A stretch of DNA of 29,309 nt, taken from NCBI GenBank assembly GCA_934385225.1, contig CAKRPQ010000016.1, forward strand, positions 1-29,309, written 5' to 3'. The translations under genes and the position numbers were made by a program. This DNA comes from an uncultured Eubacteriales bacterium (lineage in GTDB: Bacteria; Bacillota; Clostridia; Oscillospirales; CAG-272). Within the stretch, counting starts at the first letter, position 1. Each line of letters begins with the position of its first letter. Shown one piece after another: positions 6,642 to 16,100 of the stretch. Under the pieces are notes generated by a model. That model did not search any database, had not been told where the DNA came from, and was given only the letters and a program-made list of their open reading frames with translations.

Positions 6642-8306
6642 TTAAAGTTTGTTTTTTATAAGTTCCGCAATGCCGCGGCGAAGCGAAAGTATGTAGTCGT
6701 TTTTTTCCGGGTACTTTTCAAAGGTTATCTCCCCCTCACGCTCGACGAGCTTCATAACGGCTTCTCTGCCGCATATCCTCTCGCAGGTTTTAAGCGCACG
6801 CAGATCGGAAAGTCCCTCCGCGAACACGGCAAGTCTGAGACTTTCGTACGGCACGCCGTGAAGTCCCGGATAAACGATAAAAGTATCGCCCGCGGGAACC
6901 CAGCCGCTTCCGCTCATATCGGTGTAAGGATTTATTTCGCGCAGCGAGTGCTCCGAATACCAGAAATTAAACGCCCACTGCAAAAATCCGCGAATGTTGT
7001 ATTTATACATCTGCGTGCCGAGGATTCTGTTTCTCCACGACGGGTAGCAGATGAAACGGTTTGCGACTTCACTATACTGAACGCAGCAGTAGTAAGTCCA
7101 GCGTTCGGGCAGATCGAGCGCAAGAAAATCGCTCATTTTGTCGTTGCACGGGATCGGATATCTGAGTGCACCCGTCGCAACTATCGAAGCGTCGGCACAG
7201 GCGTCGGCAATATACGCGTCCGAAAGGTACGGATCGACCAGTTTTTTCGCCTTTATGTACCCCTGCACGTTTTCGGCTGTCGGTTCGTCGGAAATATGGA
7301 AAATACACCTCTCGTAAACACCCTTTTCTTTAAGGAATGCGACAAGTTCGGGCAGAAACGCCGAAAGGAATATCGGATATTCGCCCGTCAGACCGTCCGT
7401 GTCCCAGCCGAAGATGCGCTTTTTCACGATCCCGCCGTTCTCGCTCACGTCCGCAACTATCTTCGGCGCGTATTTTGCGCCCCACTGCGTGAAAAGGTGC
7501 GATATTTCTATCCATTTTATGCCGTTCTTTCGGCAGAGGTCGATATAGCGCGCAAGAAGCGAAAAATCAAACGAATACCTGCCGTCCGCGTCCTTTTTGA
7601 CGCCGACAAGCTGAACTGTCGGGCGCTCGCCGCCGACGGCGGTGTCTATCGGAGGCGTGAATATCGGCGTCAGTATCATATTTATGCCGTTTTCCGCCGC
7701 GCATTTCATATATGCGTCGATTATCTCCCAGTGGCGCTCCGAAAAGATCGGCACATCGTAATAGGTGGCAAGGCAATCGACGTGAAACCAGTTCGTACAC
7801 TTGTAATCGGCTTCGTCAAGCGTGACGGCTATGACCTCGATGCGTATCTCTTCTTTTGCGAGAATTTTTTCGGAATTTTTCACTCCGACGCGAACGGAAA
7901 AATCGGTCGCATCGCTCGGAATTCGAAGGTCGCACCATATCTCGGTGAGTTCATCGCATTGCGGGCGCAAAATATCGCTCTCCGAAATCGGTTCAAGCAC
8001 GTCGGGATATGATTTTCCCGCATACGAGAGCATTTTCGCCGTGCCTCTCGACGGGTCTTCCGCATATGTGTCAAAATCGGCGCAGACGTCCTTCACTTCT
8101 CTTATGCGTACCTCTGCCGTCTCGCACTCGGTAAAAACACTCATTCGCCTGTCCCATAGTCCGAGGTCGCTCGGTCTGAAAACGAACTGGAAATTTATAT
8201 GTTCTCCGCGGAACGCGTATATTTTTTCAAGTCTTTTTATATCGCTCGGCAAAGCGTCGCGGCGGCATTTTTCAAGCGATGATACAATGTTCGTTTCGAT
8301 TTTCAT
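6642..8306 (-). CDS. DUF4091 (glycoside hydrolase 123-like) protein
   Basis: A 554-residue protein with a beta-rich N-terminal part and a C-terminal TIM-barrel-like DUF4091 domain. Family features include IFHISDEP near residues 336-342, where the Asp340-Glu341 pair matches the catalytic pair of GH123 enzymes. The stretch GFLQWAFNFWYSEHS is also typical. GH123 members act on N-acetylgalactosaminides, but many DUF4091 proteins are untested. There is no signal peptide, so it should act in the cytoplasm. The start is ATG 8306, with AAAGGG upstream; the TTG at 8321 overlaps this site and is rejected. It is the first gene of an operon with the CDF exporter and the DUF1508 protein. The substrate is unknown. 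Confidence 0.82.
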   Translation of the reverse strand: MKIETNIVSSLEKCRRDALPSDIKRLEKIYAFRGEHINFQFVFRPSDLGLWDRRMSVFTECETAEVRIREVKDVCADFDTYAEDPSRGTAKMLSYAGKSYPDVLEPISESDILRPQCDELTEIWCDLRIPSDATDFSVRVGVKNSEKILAKEEIRIEVIAVTLDEADYKCTNWFHVDCLATYYDVPIFSERHWEIIDAYMKCAAENGINMILTPIFTPPIDTAVGGERPTVQLVGVKKDADGRYSFDFSLLARYIDLCRKNGIKWIEISHLFTQWGAKYAPKIVADVSENGGIVKKRIFGWDTDGLTGEYPIFLSAFLPELVAFLKEKGVYERCIFHISDEPTAENVQGYIKAKKLVDPYLSDAYIADACADASIVATGALRYPIPCNDKMSDFLALDLPERWTYYCCVQYSEVANRFICYPSWRNRILGTQMYKYNIRGFLQWAFNFWYSEHSLREINPYTDMSGSGWVPAGDTFIVYPGLHGVPYESLRLAVFAEGLSDLRALKTCERICGREAVMKLVEREGEITFEKYPEKNDYILSLRRGIAELIKNKL

Positions 8307-8351
8307 AATTTTCCCTTTCAATATGCGGAAACGGCTGTATTTTGAAATTTT

Positions 8352-8380
8352 ATTATACCAAAAAACACCGCAAAAGTCAA
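8352..8380 (-). promoter_or_regulatory. Promoter of the DUF4091-CDF-DUF1508 operon
   Basis: -35 TTGACT (8380-8375), 17-bp spacer, -10 TATAAT (8357-8352). It is divergent from the promoter at 8466-8494. Confidence 0.88.
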
Positions 8381-8465
8381 GGGAAAATATGTCACCTTCA
8401 TTTAGTCAAAATAGCAAAAAACAGGTCCCCGTTTTTGTGTAAAACGCCGTAATTTCGGTGGGGTA

Positions 8466-8494
8466 TTGACTTTTCGTCCCATATACGGTAAAAT
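8466..8494 (+). promoter_or_regulatory. Promoter of the DUF6273 gene
   Basis: -35 TTGACT (8466-8471), 17-bp spacer, -10 TAAAAT (8489-8494), with a leader of about 27 bases to the ATG. Confidence 0.82.
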
Positions 8495-8527
8495 ATCCTT
8501 ATTCCGTCTCTTGAAAGGGGATTTTCC

Positions 8528-9358
8528 ATGGACGAAAACGAAAAGAAAATAAAAAAACTGCGCGGACGACTCATAGGGCAGGGAATATGGCTTGCGCTTC
8601 TCACTCTTCTCATCATTGCGCTCGCAGGGTACGTTTTCATCGACATCATAAGGTATACCTACGCAAAGCACCTCATTGCGCACGACAAAATATCGGACGC
8701 TGTGGCTGTCCTCGCAAAGGCGGACGGTTACGAACCCGCAGCGTCTCTCCTTAAAAAGTACGAATTTTCCGTCGAAGGCAACATCGTAAAGTTCGGCAAA
8801 TACGAGCAGGACGGCGACACCTCGAACGGCGACGAGGCACTCGAATGGATAGTCCTCAAATACGAGGACGGCAAAGCGCTGCTTACAACGCGCTACTGCA
8901 TCGACTGCAAGCAGTACAAAAACGACTACGGCGCGGTCACATGGGAATCGAGCGAGATACGCACATGGCTCAACTCCCGATTTATCGAAAAAACGTTTTC
9001 GAACGACGAGCGCGGAAAGATACTCGACACCGAGGTAGACCCGACGCCGAACCCGAAATTCAAAACGAAGGCGGGCAACATCACGGCGGACAAGGTGTTC
9101 CTCCTCAGCACCGACGAATTTGACGAATATCTCGAAGGCGGCGAGTACGCGATAGGCTACACAACGCAGTATGCGCGCGATCGCGGCGTTCAGTCGGGAC
9201 CTATAAGCGGAACGAGTGTCTGCTGGCTTCGCACCCCCGGCGAAAGCCTCGTTTACGTTTCGACCGTCAGCTATGTCGGCGAGCTTAACCTCATGGGCGT
9301 TTACTCTTACAGCTCCTCCTGCGGAATAAGACCCGCCATGTGGGTAAAAGCAAACTGA
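8528..9358 (+). CDS. Membrane-anchored DUF6273 protein
   Basis: A 276-residue protein with a charged cytoplasmic N-terminus and one membrane helix at about 18-42. An alpha-helical linker of repeat-like type (KHLIAHDKISDAVAVLAKAD) follows. The DUF6273 domain runs from about 85 to the end. It shows the family sequence of motifs: VKFGKYEQ, EALEWIVLKYEDGKALLTTRY, VTWESSEIRTWLNSRF, DKVFLLSTDEF, CWLRTPGE and CGIRPAMWVK. AAGGGG precedes ATG. The domain is common in Clostridia and is probably extracytoplasmic here; its function is not established. It is transcribed alone and ends at a bidirectional terminator. Confidence 0.85.
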   Translation: MDENEKKIKKLRGRLIGQGIWLALLTLLIIALAGYVFIDIIRYTYAKHLIAHDKISDAVAVLAKADGYEPAASLLKKYEFSVEGNIVKFGKYEQDGDTSNGDEALEWIVLKYEDGKALLTTRYCIDCKQYKNDYGAVTWESSEIRTWLNSRFIEKTFSNDERGKILDTEVDPTPNPKFKTKAGNITADKVFLLSTDEFDEYLEGGEYAIGYTTQYARDRGVQSGPISGTSVCWLRTPGESLVYVSTVSYVGELNLMGVYSYSSSCGIRPAMWVKAN

Positions 9359-9364
9359 TATAAG

Positions 9365-9393
9365 AAAATCGGACGCTAAAAGCGTCCGATTTT
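9365..9393. terminator. Bidirectional terminator between DUF6273 and YitT genes
   Basis: A 13-bp stem (9365-9377 with 9381-9393) around a 3-base loop, with A-rich and T-rich outer arms, can stop transcription from both sides. It directly abuts the stop codon of the minus-strand gene. Confidence 0.9.
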
Positions 9394-10263
9394 TTATCTT
9401 ATCTTCTTAAAGTTTCCGACAGTCTCGGAAACGCTCGAAACGTAAGCGAACGTATCGGGGTAAGAGCGCACAATGCTCTGAAAATCGACTATCTGGTGCT
9501 TGTTTATAACGCAGATTATGACCTGCTTTCCGGAATGGGTATACAGTCCCTCGGCGTTTATAACGGTCACGCCGTGGTGCAGCTTTTTCATAAGCTCCGC
9601 CGACATCTCCTCGGCGTGTGAGGTTATGACCTCGAATTTGAGTGCGCCGAGACCGCCCTTGACTATGTAGTCGCAGATATTGCTTGCAATGAAGTTAAAA
9701 ATTATACACATTATGACAGGCTCGAAGTTGAAGTCGTAAACGAAAAACGACGCGCCCGCGACAATGGCATTAAGAACGAACGTCACTCTCGCAAAGCTGA
9801 AATACGGCATTTTAACTCTTATGCAGGCGGCGATTATATCCGTTCCGCCCGTGCTTCCGCCGAGCTTTACAGCCGCGCCGTAAATAGCGCCGTTTACTGT
9901 TCCCGCCGCCACGGGCGCAAGGATCGTACTCGTGCCGTTTGCCGTATGGTAGACGAGAGCCGAAAGGTCGGCTCTTTTGAGCAGAAGCAGCGCAAGCGAA
10001 AACATTATCGTGAAAACGCCCGATCTGAGCGCAAATTTTTTATCGACATAAAAAAATGCGAGGAGCGAAAGCGGTATGTTGATAAGCAGAGACATATATC
10101 CGACACTGAAATCGAACAAATACTGAACCATCGTCGCAATACCGTTTATGCCCGCGGGTGCAAACGCATTTCGGAAAACGAAAATCTCATAATTAAACGC
10201 CATTATCACCGCAAGGACTGAAATGGCTATATACTCGAAAGCGGACCGAAGCCTTTTTTTCAT
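9394..10263 (-). CDS. YitT family membrane protein
   Basis: A 289-residue protein with five to six membrane segments over residues 10-200 (the YitT/DUF161 region), including the conserved GINGIATM and GGSTGGTDIIA stretches. A cytoplasmic DUF2179 domain follows at about 215-285, with GVTVINAEGLY and VICVINKHQI. The length is typical. GGGAGA stands 6 bases before ATG. It has a perfect consensus promoter, so strong housekeeping-type expression is likely. The transported substrate of this family is not established. Confidence 0.93.
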   Translation of the reverse strand: MKKRLRSAFEYIAISVLAVIMAFNYEIFVFRNAFAPAGINGIATMVQYLFDFSVGYMSLLINIPLSLLAFFYVDKKFALRSGVFTIMFSLALLLLKRADLSALVYHTANGTSTILAPVAAGTVNGAIYGAAVKLGGSTGGTDIIAACIRVKMPYFSFARVTFVLNAIVAGASFFVYDFNFEPVIMCIIFNFIASNICDYIVKGGLGALKFEVITSHAEEMSAELMKKLHHGVTVINAEGLYTHSGKQVIICVINKHQIVDFQSIVRSYPDTFAYVSSVSETVGNFKKIR

Positions 10264-10299
10264 AGAGCATCTCCCTTAAAATTTCATAGTTGCCTGTCA

Positions 10300-10328
10300 A
10301 TTATAACACCGCGGTCGTATTTTGTCAA
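10300..10328 (-). promoter_or_regulatory. Consensus promoter of the YitT gene
   Basis: -35 TTGACA (10328-10323), exactly 17 bp, -10 TATAAT (10305-10300). Confidence 0.92.
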
Positions 10329-10387
10329 CCGCTTTTCGCGAAATGAATTTTTTTGATTTTAATTATGCATTTTCGACCTCAAAAGGC

Positions 10388-10430
10388 AAAAAAGGCTGTT
10401 AAAAACACAGAGTTTTTAACAGCCTTTTTT
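10388..10430 (-). terminator. Terminator of the shorter LRR-dockerin gene
   Basis: A 19-bp perfect stem (10388-10406 with 10412-10430), A-rich on one arm and T-rich on the other, with a 5-base loop. It begins one base after the stop codon at 10432 on the minus strand. Confidence 0.92.
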
Positions 10431-10431
10431 C

Positions 10432-11514
10432 TTATTTACCGAGCTTTCCGACGTCCCCGATAAGATATTGACGAATGATAATAAGGTCTTTTATGTCGAG
10501 CATGCCGTCGCAGTTAACATCGGCGACAGCATGCGAAAAGTGCTTTGACCAGCCCGCAAGGTACTGCGCGAGAAGAACCGTGTCACGGGAAGTTATCATT
10601 CCGTCGTCGTTGATATCACCGTAATTAAAATACCTTTTTACGTTGATATTTGCTCCCGTAAGGTTTTCGTTATTCTTTCCGACTGTAATGCTCTGCCAGT
10701 CGCTTTCCTGACCGCTAAAATAAACATTTTTAAGATTTCCGCAGTCCCTAAACGCATTATCACCTATGCTTGCCACACTGCTCGGTATCTCTATGTCTTT
10801 AAGCTTGCCGCAATTACGGAAAGCGGACATTCCTATAACAGTCACGCCGTACGGTAATTTTACGCTTTCAAGGCTGCTGCAATTATAAAACATACCGCCG
10901 CCTATACTTGTCACGCCGCTCATAATCTCTATGCTTGTCAGGCTGCGGCAGCTGTTGAACACATCGCTGCCCATACTCGTTACACTGCCCGCTATTTTCA
11001 GGCTTTTAAGACCTGTGCATTTATCGAACGCGTAGCTTCCTATTTGTGTAACGCCGCGCGGTATCACCAGGCTTTCGAGCTTAGTACACGAAAAAAATGC
11101 GGATTTGCCTATACTCTTTACGCTGCCGGGGATCTCTATACCTGTCATACCGCATCCTTCAAACGCATATTCGCCTATGCTCGTTACGCTGCTCGGTATC
11201 TCTATGCCCGTAAGATTTCTGCTAAACATAAACGCGCGCGCTCCTATGCTCGTTACGCCGCCCGCAATAACGATTTTTTTGATTTTTTCGCTGTTGTCAT
11301 ACCACGGGCCTCCGTCATAATCGTAATCAGCCATTTCTCCCGTGCCGCTTATTTTAAGAAGCCCGTCCGAATAAAGGGCGTAAACCACTTTATCGCCGTC
11401 TTTGCCGCAGTTTCCGCTCCCGATAACGGTACTTTCAGCCGCAAACGCCGACACGGCAAGCAGAGCCGCGAGAGAGCAAATGAAAATTGCAAGTAAAACA
11501 ATTTTTTTCTTCAT
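10432..11514 (-). CDS. Secreted BspA-type LRR protein with C-terminal dockerin (8 repeats)
   Basis: A 360-residue protein. A signal peptide (MKKKIVLLAIFICSLAALLA..AFAA) is followed by a short domain with CGKDGDKVVYALYSDGLLKISG. About eight LRR_5 units of 23 residues come next (pattern IEIPSSVTSIGEYAFEGC). The C-terminus (about 298-360) is a type I dockerin with two calcium-loop motifs, GDINDDGMITSRD and ADVNCDGMLDIKD. The start at 11514 has GGAGAGG about 8 bases upstream; a longer ORF from 11580 overlaps the promoter and is rejected. Dockerins bind cohesins, so it may be displayed on a scaffoldin, but no cohesin lies in this window. Such LRR proteins often mediate adhesion. It is a close paralogue of the neighbouring gene at 11638. 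Confidence 0.9.
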   Translation of the reverse strand: MKKKIVLLAIFICSLAALLAVSAFAAESTVIGSGNCGKDGDKVVYALYSDGLLKISGTGEMADYDYDGGPWYDNSEKIKKIVIAGGVTSIGARAFMFSRNLTGIEIPSSVTSIGEYAFEGCGMTGIEIPGSVKSIGKSAFFSCTKLESLVIPRGVTQIGSYAFDKCTGLKSLKIAGSVTSMGSDVFNSCRSLTSIEIMSGVTSIGGGMFYNCSSLESVKLPYGVTVIGMSAFRNCGKLKDIEIPSSVASIGDNAFRDCGNLKNVYFSGQESDWQSITVGKNNENLTGANINVKRYFNYGDINDDGMITSRDTVLLAQYLAGWSKHFSHAVADVNCDGMLDIKDLIIIRQYLIGDVGKLGK

Positions 11515-11551
11515 GATGATTACCTCTCCGTTATTATTTTCCGTCATAAAT

Positions 11552-11580
11552 ATTATACCATCTGCTTCCTCGGTTGTCAA
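11552..11580 (-). promoter_or_regulatory. Consensus promoter of the shorter LRR-dockerin gene
   Basis: -35 TTGACA (11580-11575), 17-bp spacer, -10 TATAAT (11557-11552). The spacer shares CCGAGGAAG and ATGG with the promoter of the paralogue at 13033-13061. Confidence 0.92.
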
Positions 11581-11603
11581 GCGTTATTTGGGAACGCGCA
11601 TAC

Positions 11604-11635
11604 AAAAACGGGAGGCTTAAAAGCCTCCCGTTTTT
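11604..11635 (-). terminator. Terminator of the longer LRR-dockerin gene
   Basis: A 15-bp stem (11604-11618 with 11621-11635) with A and T outer arms. It begins 2 bases past the stop at 11638 and separates the two paralogues. It resembles the terminator at 13088-13115. Confidence 0.9.
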
Positions 11636-11637
11636 CT

Positions 11638-12996
11638 TTATTTACCGAGCTTTATGCCCCAGCCCGCAAGATACTGCGCAAGAAGAACGGCATCTTTCGC
11701 ATCGACTTCGCCGTCGCGGTTTACGTCGGCGGCGGAAAGGTTGATTTTTACTCCCCAGCCCGCAAGGCACTGTGCGAGAAAAACCTCGTCGGCGGAAGTT
11801 ATCGCGCCGTCGCCGTTCATGTCGCCGAAATCAAACAAAGTAAAGTGAATCGAGGCACCGAGGAGACAGTCGTTGGACTCTCCCACGGAAATATTCGCCC
11901 ATCTTTTTTCGGTTCCGTCGTAGTAAACATCTTTTAGTTTGTTACAGTTCTCAAACGCGGATTTGCCTATGCTTGTTACGCTGTTCGGAATTTGTATGCT
12001 TGTTAGGCTTTCGCAATCAGCAAACATTCTACGGCCTATACCCGTTACACTGTCGGGTATTTCTATGCTTGTAAGGCTACTGCAACCTGTGAACGCAGAA
12101 TTGCCTATACTCGTCACGCTGTTTGGGATTTCTATACTTGTAAGGCTACTGCAAACACCAAATGCAGCACGGCCTATACTCGTTACGCTGTTCGGTATCT
12201 TTATACTTGTGAGACTACGGCATTGAAGAAATGCACTTTCGCCTATACTCGTTACGCTGCTCGGTATCTCTATACTTTTAAGTTTGCCGCAATCACTAAA
12301 AGCCAACGCGTCTATACTTGTCACGCTTTTCGGTATTTTTACGCTTTCAAGGCTTCTGCACCCATCAAACATACCGTAACTTATATTCGTTACGCCGCTC
12401 GGAATCTCTATACCAGTCAGACTGCTGCAATCCTTAAACGCCAGATCGCCTATGCTCGTTACGCTGTCCGATATCTTTATACTTGTCAGACCGCGGCACT
12501 GATGAAACGCAGCGTCTCCTATGCTCGTTACACTGTTTGGGATCTCTACACTTGTAAGGCTTTCGCAACCGTTAAACGTACCTTCGCCTATACTTGTCAC
12601 ACCGTTCGGTATTTCTATGACTGTCAGGCTTTTGCACTTATCAAACGCATGGTCGCCGATACTCTTTATGCTGTCCGGCATTTCTATGCTTGTAAGGTTG
12701 CGGCAAAATCTGAACGCAAAGCTGCCGATACGCGTCACACCGTCCGCAATAACGACATTTTTAATTTCATTGTCGCAATAATACCACGGCATTCCGTCAT
12801 AACTGTAATCAGCCATTTCCCCTTTACCTTCTATTTTAAGAAGTCCGTCAGTGTATAGGGTATAAGTCACATTATCGCCGTCTTTGCCGCAGTTTCCGCT
12901 CCCGATAACGGCAATTTCCGACGCAAACGCCGACACGGCAAGCAAAATCGCGAGAGAACAAATAAGAACCGCAAACAGAATGACCTTTTTCTTCAT
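11638..12996 (-). CDS. Secreted BspA-type LRR protein with C-terminal dockerin (12 repeats)
   Basis: A 452-residue paralogue of the adjacent protein, with the same signal peptide pattern and the same CGKDGD N-terminal domain. It has about twelve 23-residue LRR_5 units (IEIPNSVTSIGxxAFxxC) instead of eight. The C-terminal dockerin has two calcium loops (GDMNGDGAITSAD and ADVNRDGEVDAKD). Inside the dockerin the block LAQ(C/Y)LAGWG(V/I)K occurs twice, showing the usual internal duplication. The start at 12996 follows a GGGG sequence; the longer reading from 13065 runs through the promoter and is rejected. Probable role: surface or cellulosome-like display for adhesion or glycan binding; no enzymatic domain is visible. 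Confidence 0.9.
   Translation of the reverse strand: MKKKVILFAVLICSLAILLAVSAFASEIAVIGSGNCGKDGDNVTYTLYTDGLLKIEGKGEMADYSYDGMPWYYCDNEIKNVVIADGVTRIGSFAFRFCRNLTSIEMPDSIKSIGDHAFDKCKSLTVIEIPNGVTSIGEGTFNGCESLTSVEIPNSVTSIGDAAFHQCRGLTSIKISDSVTSIGDLAFKDCSSLTGIEIPSGVTNISYGMFDGCRSLESVKIPKSVTSIDALAFSDCGKLKSIEIPSSVTSIGESAFLQCRSLTSIKIPNSVTSIGRAAFGVCSSLTSIEIPNSVTSIGNSAFTGCSSLTSIEIPDSVTGIGRRMFADCESLTSIQIPNSVTSIGKSAFENCNKLKDVYYDGTEKRWANISVGESNDCLLGASIHFTLFDFGDMNGDGAITSADEVFLAQCLAGWGVKINLSAADVNRDGEVDAKDAVLLAQYLAGWGIKLGK
12000..12790 (-). repeat. 69-bp tandem DNA repeats encoding LRR units
   Basis: The LRR units are reiterated at the DNA level with a 69-base period, for example the recurring TCTATACTTGTAAGGCT and CGTTACGCTGTT segments. 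These are coding repeats, not an array of mobile or CRISPR type. They provide substrates for unequal recombination, which could explain twelve units here and eight in the paralogue. Confidence 0.75.
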
Positions 12997-13032
12997 AACG
13001 ATGCACCCCACAACTGTTTTCTTGTCATAATC

Positions 13033-13061
13033 ATTATACCATATACTTCCTCGGCTGTCAA
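13033..13061 (-). promoter_or_regulatory. Consensus promoter of the longer LRR-dockerin gene
   Basis: -35 TTGACA (13061-13056), 17-bp spacer, -10 TATAAT (13038-13033). It differs from its paralogue's promoter mainly in a few spacer bases. Confidence 0.92.
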
Positions 13062-13087
13062 GCAAAGTCCGAAAACGCGCATGGCAA

Positions 13088-13115
13088 AAGCGGAAGGCTT
13101 AAAAGCCTCCCGCTT
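13088..13115 (-). terminator. Terminator of the DUF5107-TPR gene
   Basis: A 13-bp stem on the minus strand with one G-U wobble (13088-13100 with 13103-13115), followed by a short T4. It is closely similar to the hairpin at 11604-11635, which suggests both were copied with the LRR gene. Confidence 0.75.
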
Positions 13116-13128
13116 CCACAAAAAATAA

Positions 13129-16100
13129 TTATCTTACACTGTTTTTGATATTGTCGTATGCGTAAATTCTGAAATCGTACTGCGTGAACGCGCGCGCTTT
13201 TCCGATGTACTCGTCCGCATGATTGAAATCGCCCTTGCCGAGCAGAGCATAGCCTTTAAGGATATATCCCGTCGTGAGGTTGCTCTTCTTTATATCAAGC
13301 TCGAACGGCATGGGAGACGGCGAACCGACGCCGTAATACGTTCTCATATCGCAGTTTTCGATGAAGGAATCCGCAGTCGCCTCCATTTCGTCAAGAACAG
13401 CCTTTGCCTCGGAGAACATACGTCTCTTGCGGAGCGCGAGCGCGCGGAACAGCGAAAGTTCGGACACGGCAGCCTTATAAACGGACGCTTCTTCGTACGC
13501 TCTATCGGCGCCTTTCACGTCGCCCTCGCTTTCAAGGAGCTTGCCGAGATAGTAGAATATATGCGCCTCCTGGTTGAAGAACGTCTTTGCCTCGCCGTAG
13601 GACTTCGGCATATTCACGCCCTCTTCGTAGATGCGTTTTGCCTCTGCCTTATCGCCCTTTGCGGCGAGTTCGTTTCCGTAGAGAACGTGCATCCAAGCGT
13701 GCTGCTTCGTCAGCTTGCCCTCGCCGCCCTCGTAGATGTGGAAACGTCTGTTTTTCGCCATATCAATGGCTTCCTTATACTCGCCGACCATACATTTGAG
13801 CGTGATCTTATCAAGGTAGCAGTCGTCGCGGCGGAGCATAAGATTTTCGTACCTGTCATAGATGTCGAGCATCTCTTTCGGCGAATAGTTCATATTTTTG
13901 AGTATCTGTTCGTATTCGAGAATAAGACGCGGGTCGTCGGGTTTGTTTTCAAGCGCGATCTCCATGCAGGTCTTTGCCGAAAGGAAATCGCCTTTTTTAT
14001 CAAAATATGAGAACGCGAGATTTCTGAACACTTTCGGGTGCTTCGGATTAAGCTCCGCGCACTTTTCCCAGAGCTCCGTCGCCTTTTCGTACGCGAATTT
14101 ATCGTAGTAGAGGCAGCCGAGGTAGTAATAAGCGTTATTGCCGCTCGGATTTTTGCTTATCGCATTCGAAAGAACGGCTATATCGTCAAGTCTTGACGGG
14201 AAGCAGTAGCCTGTATCGGCTGCGTCCGCGCGCTTTATGAATTCAAGCTCCTTTTCGGCGTTTCCGAGCTTGCCGCAGCAGTATGCCTTTGCGTAATCAA
14301 AGAGCGGATAGTCGCGTCCCGCAATATCGACAGCGCCGATCGCCTTTTCGTAAAATCCCGCATCAATGAGGTCGTACGCAACATCGATGAAGTTCTCGCA
14401 CTTCTCGCCGAACGTGCAGAGGAATTTCTTTGTGTCCTCGTCGCCGCCGAAGTCGAGAAGCAGATAAGCCGAGAGCATATCGAGCCTGTCGTATTCCTGT
14501 ACTTTTTCAAGCAGAGCCTTTGCCTCTTCCCCCTTTCCGAGAGCGGAGAGTACGGCAGCCTTTATATTCATCGCCTTTGTGTGACCCGAATTGTAGTTTA
14601 TCGACGTATCGAGCTTTTCGAGCGCACCCGCGAAATCGCCGTTCTTGCAGTCAAGCAGCGCAAGCTCAAAGTAGGAAGCCGAGCGGAACTTATAGTCCCA
14701 CGCCGCCATCGAGAGTGTGTCGTAGGCTTCTTTTTCACGTCCGAGCGCGCGGAGCGCAAGTCCCTTGAAGTAAAGTGCCTCGGTATCGGCGGGGTGCATA
14801 TTTCTCTCGGTCATTTTCGTGACGGCGGCACTCGCATACGCAAGGCAGTCCTCAAACCGACCGTTTCTGTACGAAATTCTCGCCATTCCCGTGTTACAGC
14901 GAATATCGCTCGGATCGCGTCGAAGTCCCTCTTTATAATAATCTCTCGCGTCGTAGTTATGCTGCTTGTACTGTTCGAGGTGCAAACCGTTTATGTAGAG
15001 ATCCTCTACCGTTTCAAGCTCGGACGGACGAACGACGGGTTTTCTCGGATTTATCGGGTGCTTCTGACCTCTTATGTACGTCTTGTATTCGACAAGAACC
15101 TTGCCGCACGCCGAAACAAGCTCCGTGCGGATATTGTCGATATTGAAATCGCCGATGTCAAGCTCTTTTATATAAGCGGTCGTCGGGTCAAGGTCTGCCG
15201 TGTCCGTGAACACGAGCTTTTCGCCGTCATAGACGTTTATCTTTGCGCCGTCAAATCTGCCCGTTACGTTGAAACCGACAAAGAGCTTATCGCCGTGCTT
15301 TTCGACGTTCATCGCGGCGTCGATTGTAGCGTTCTTCACGTCGCCTATCTCGCGTATCGGGTACCAGTACTGCTCGAATACGCGGCTCTCATACGGCGCA
15401 ATCCATGTAAAGTCGGGCTGGTTATCGGTATATACGCCCGTCATAAGCTCAATGTAAGGACCGTTCTTATCCGTGAGGTTCGAACACCACATATCGCCGA
15501 AATCGCCCTTGCCCCAGTGCCACATTTTTTTACCGGGAGCGATGTGATGGTCGGCAACGGTGACTATACCCTTTCTCTTTCCGCCGTCGTAGCCTGCAAC
15601 GAAGTCCATATCCGACTGCCCCTGTGAAACGAGGAACGAGGAGGGAACTTTTACGGCGTCATACATCGAAATATCCGTGCCGTCGCCATAGTTGAACGGA
15701 CGTGCCGTATGGTAAACGCCCTTTGCGATAGGCCAGCTCATCGTGCAGCGTCTGTCATGGTCGTTTACCCACTCGACGTCGGGCGGGAAAATAGTCTTAT
15801 ACGTCTCGTTTACGGGAACGGCGAGGTTCGCCCACCACATGAACACCTGCGGCAGGCTCGTTCTGTTATAGACTTTCACTTTCGCTTTAATGTAGCTTCT
15901 GCCCTCGTCGATCGAAACGCCGACCATACCTTTAAGACGGTTGAAAGGCTCTACTTCGCCCGTCCAAACGGTCTTTTCGCCGTTCTCGCCCTCTTCGATG
16001 ACGGCTTCAAGCGGCATATACGTCGTCGGACGGTGATGCTGTGGATAGTTGAATTCGATTCCGCCCGAAATCCACGGTCCCGCAAGACCGACAAGCGCGG

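Noticed and set aside
12000..12790. Regular 69-base repeats resembling an array
   Set aside because: They are in-frame coding repeats for 23-residue LRR units, have no spacer/repeat alternation and no cas genes nearby. They are not CRISPR.
14581..15627. 348-codon plus-strand ORF within the DUF5107-TPR gene
   Set aside because: It is an antisense shadow of a clearly conserved protein, without its own promoter or ribosome binding site.
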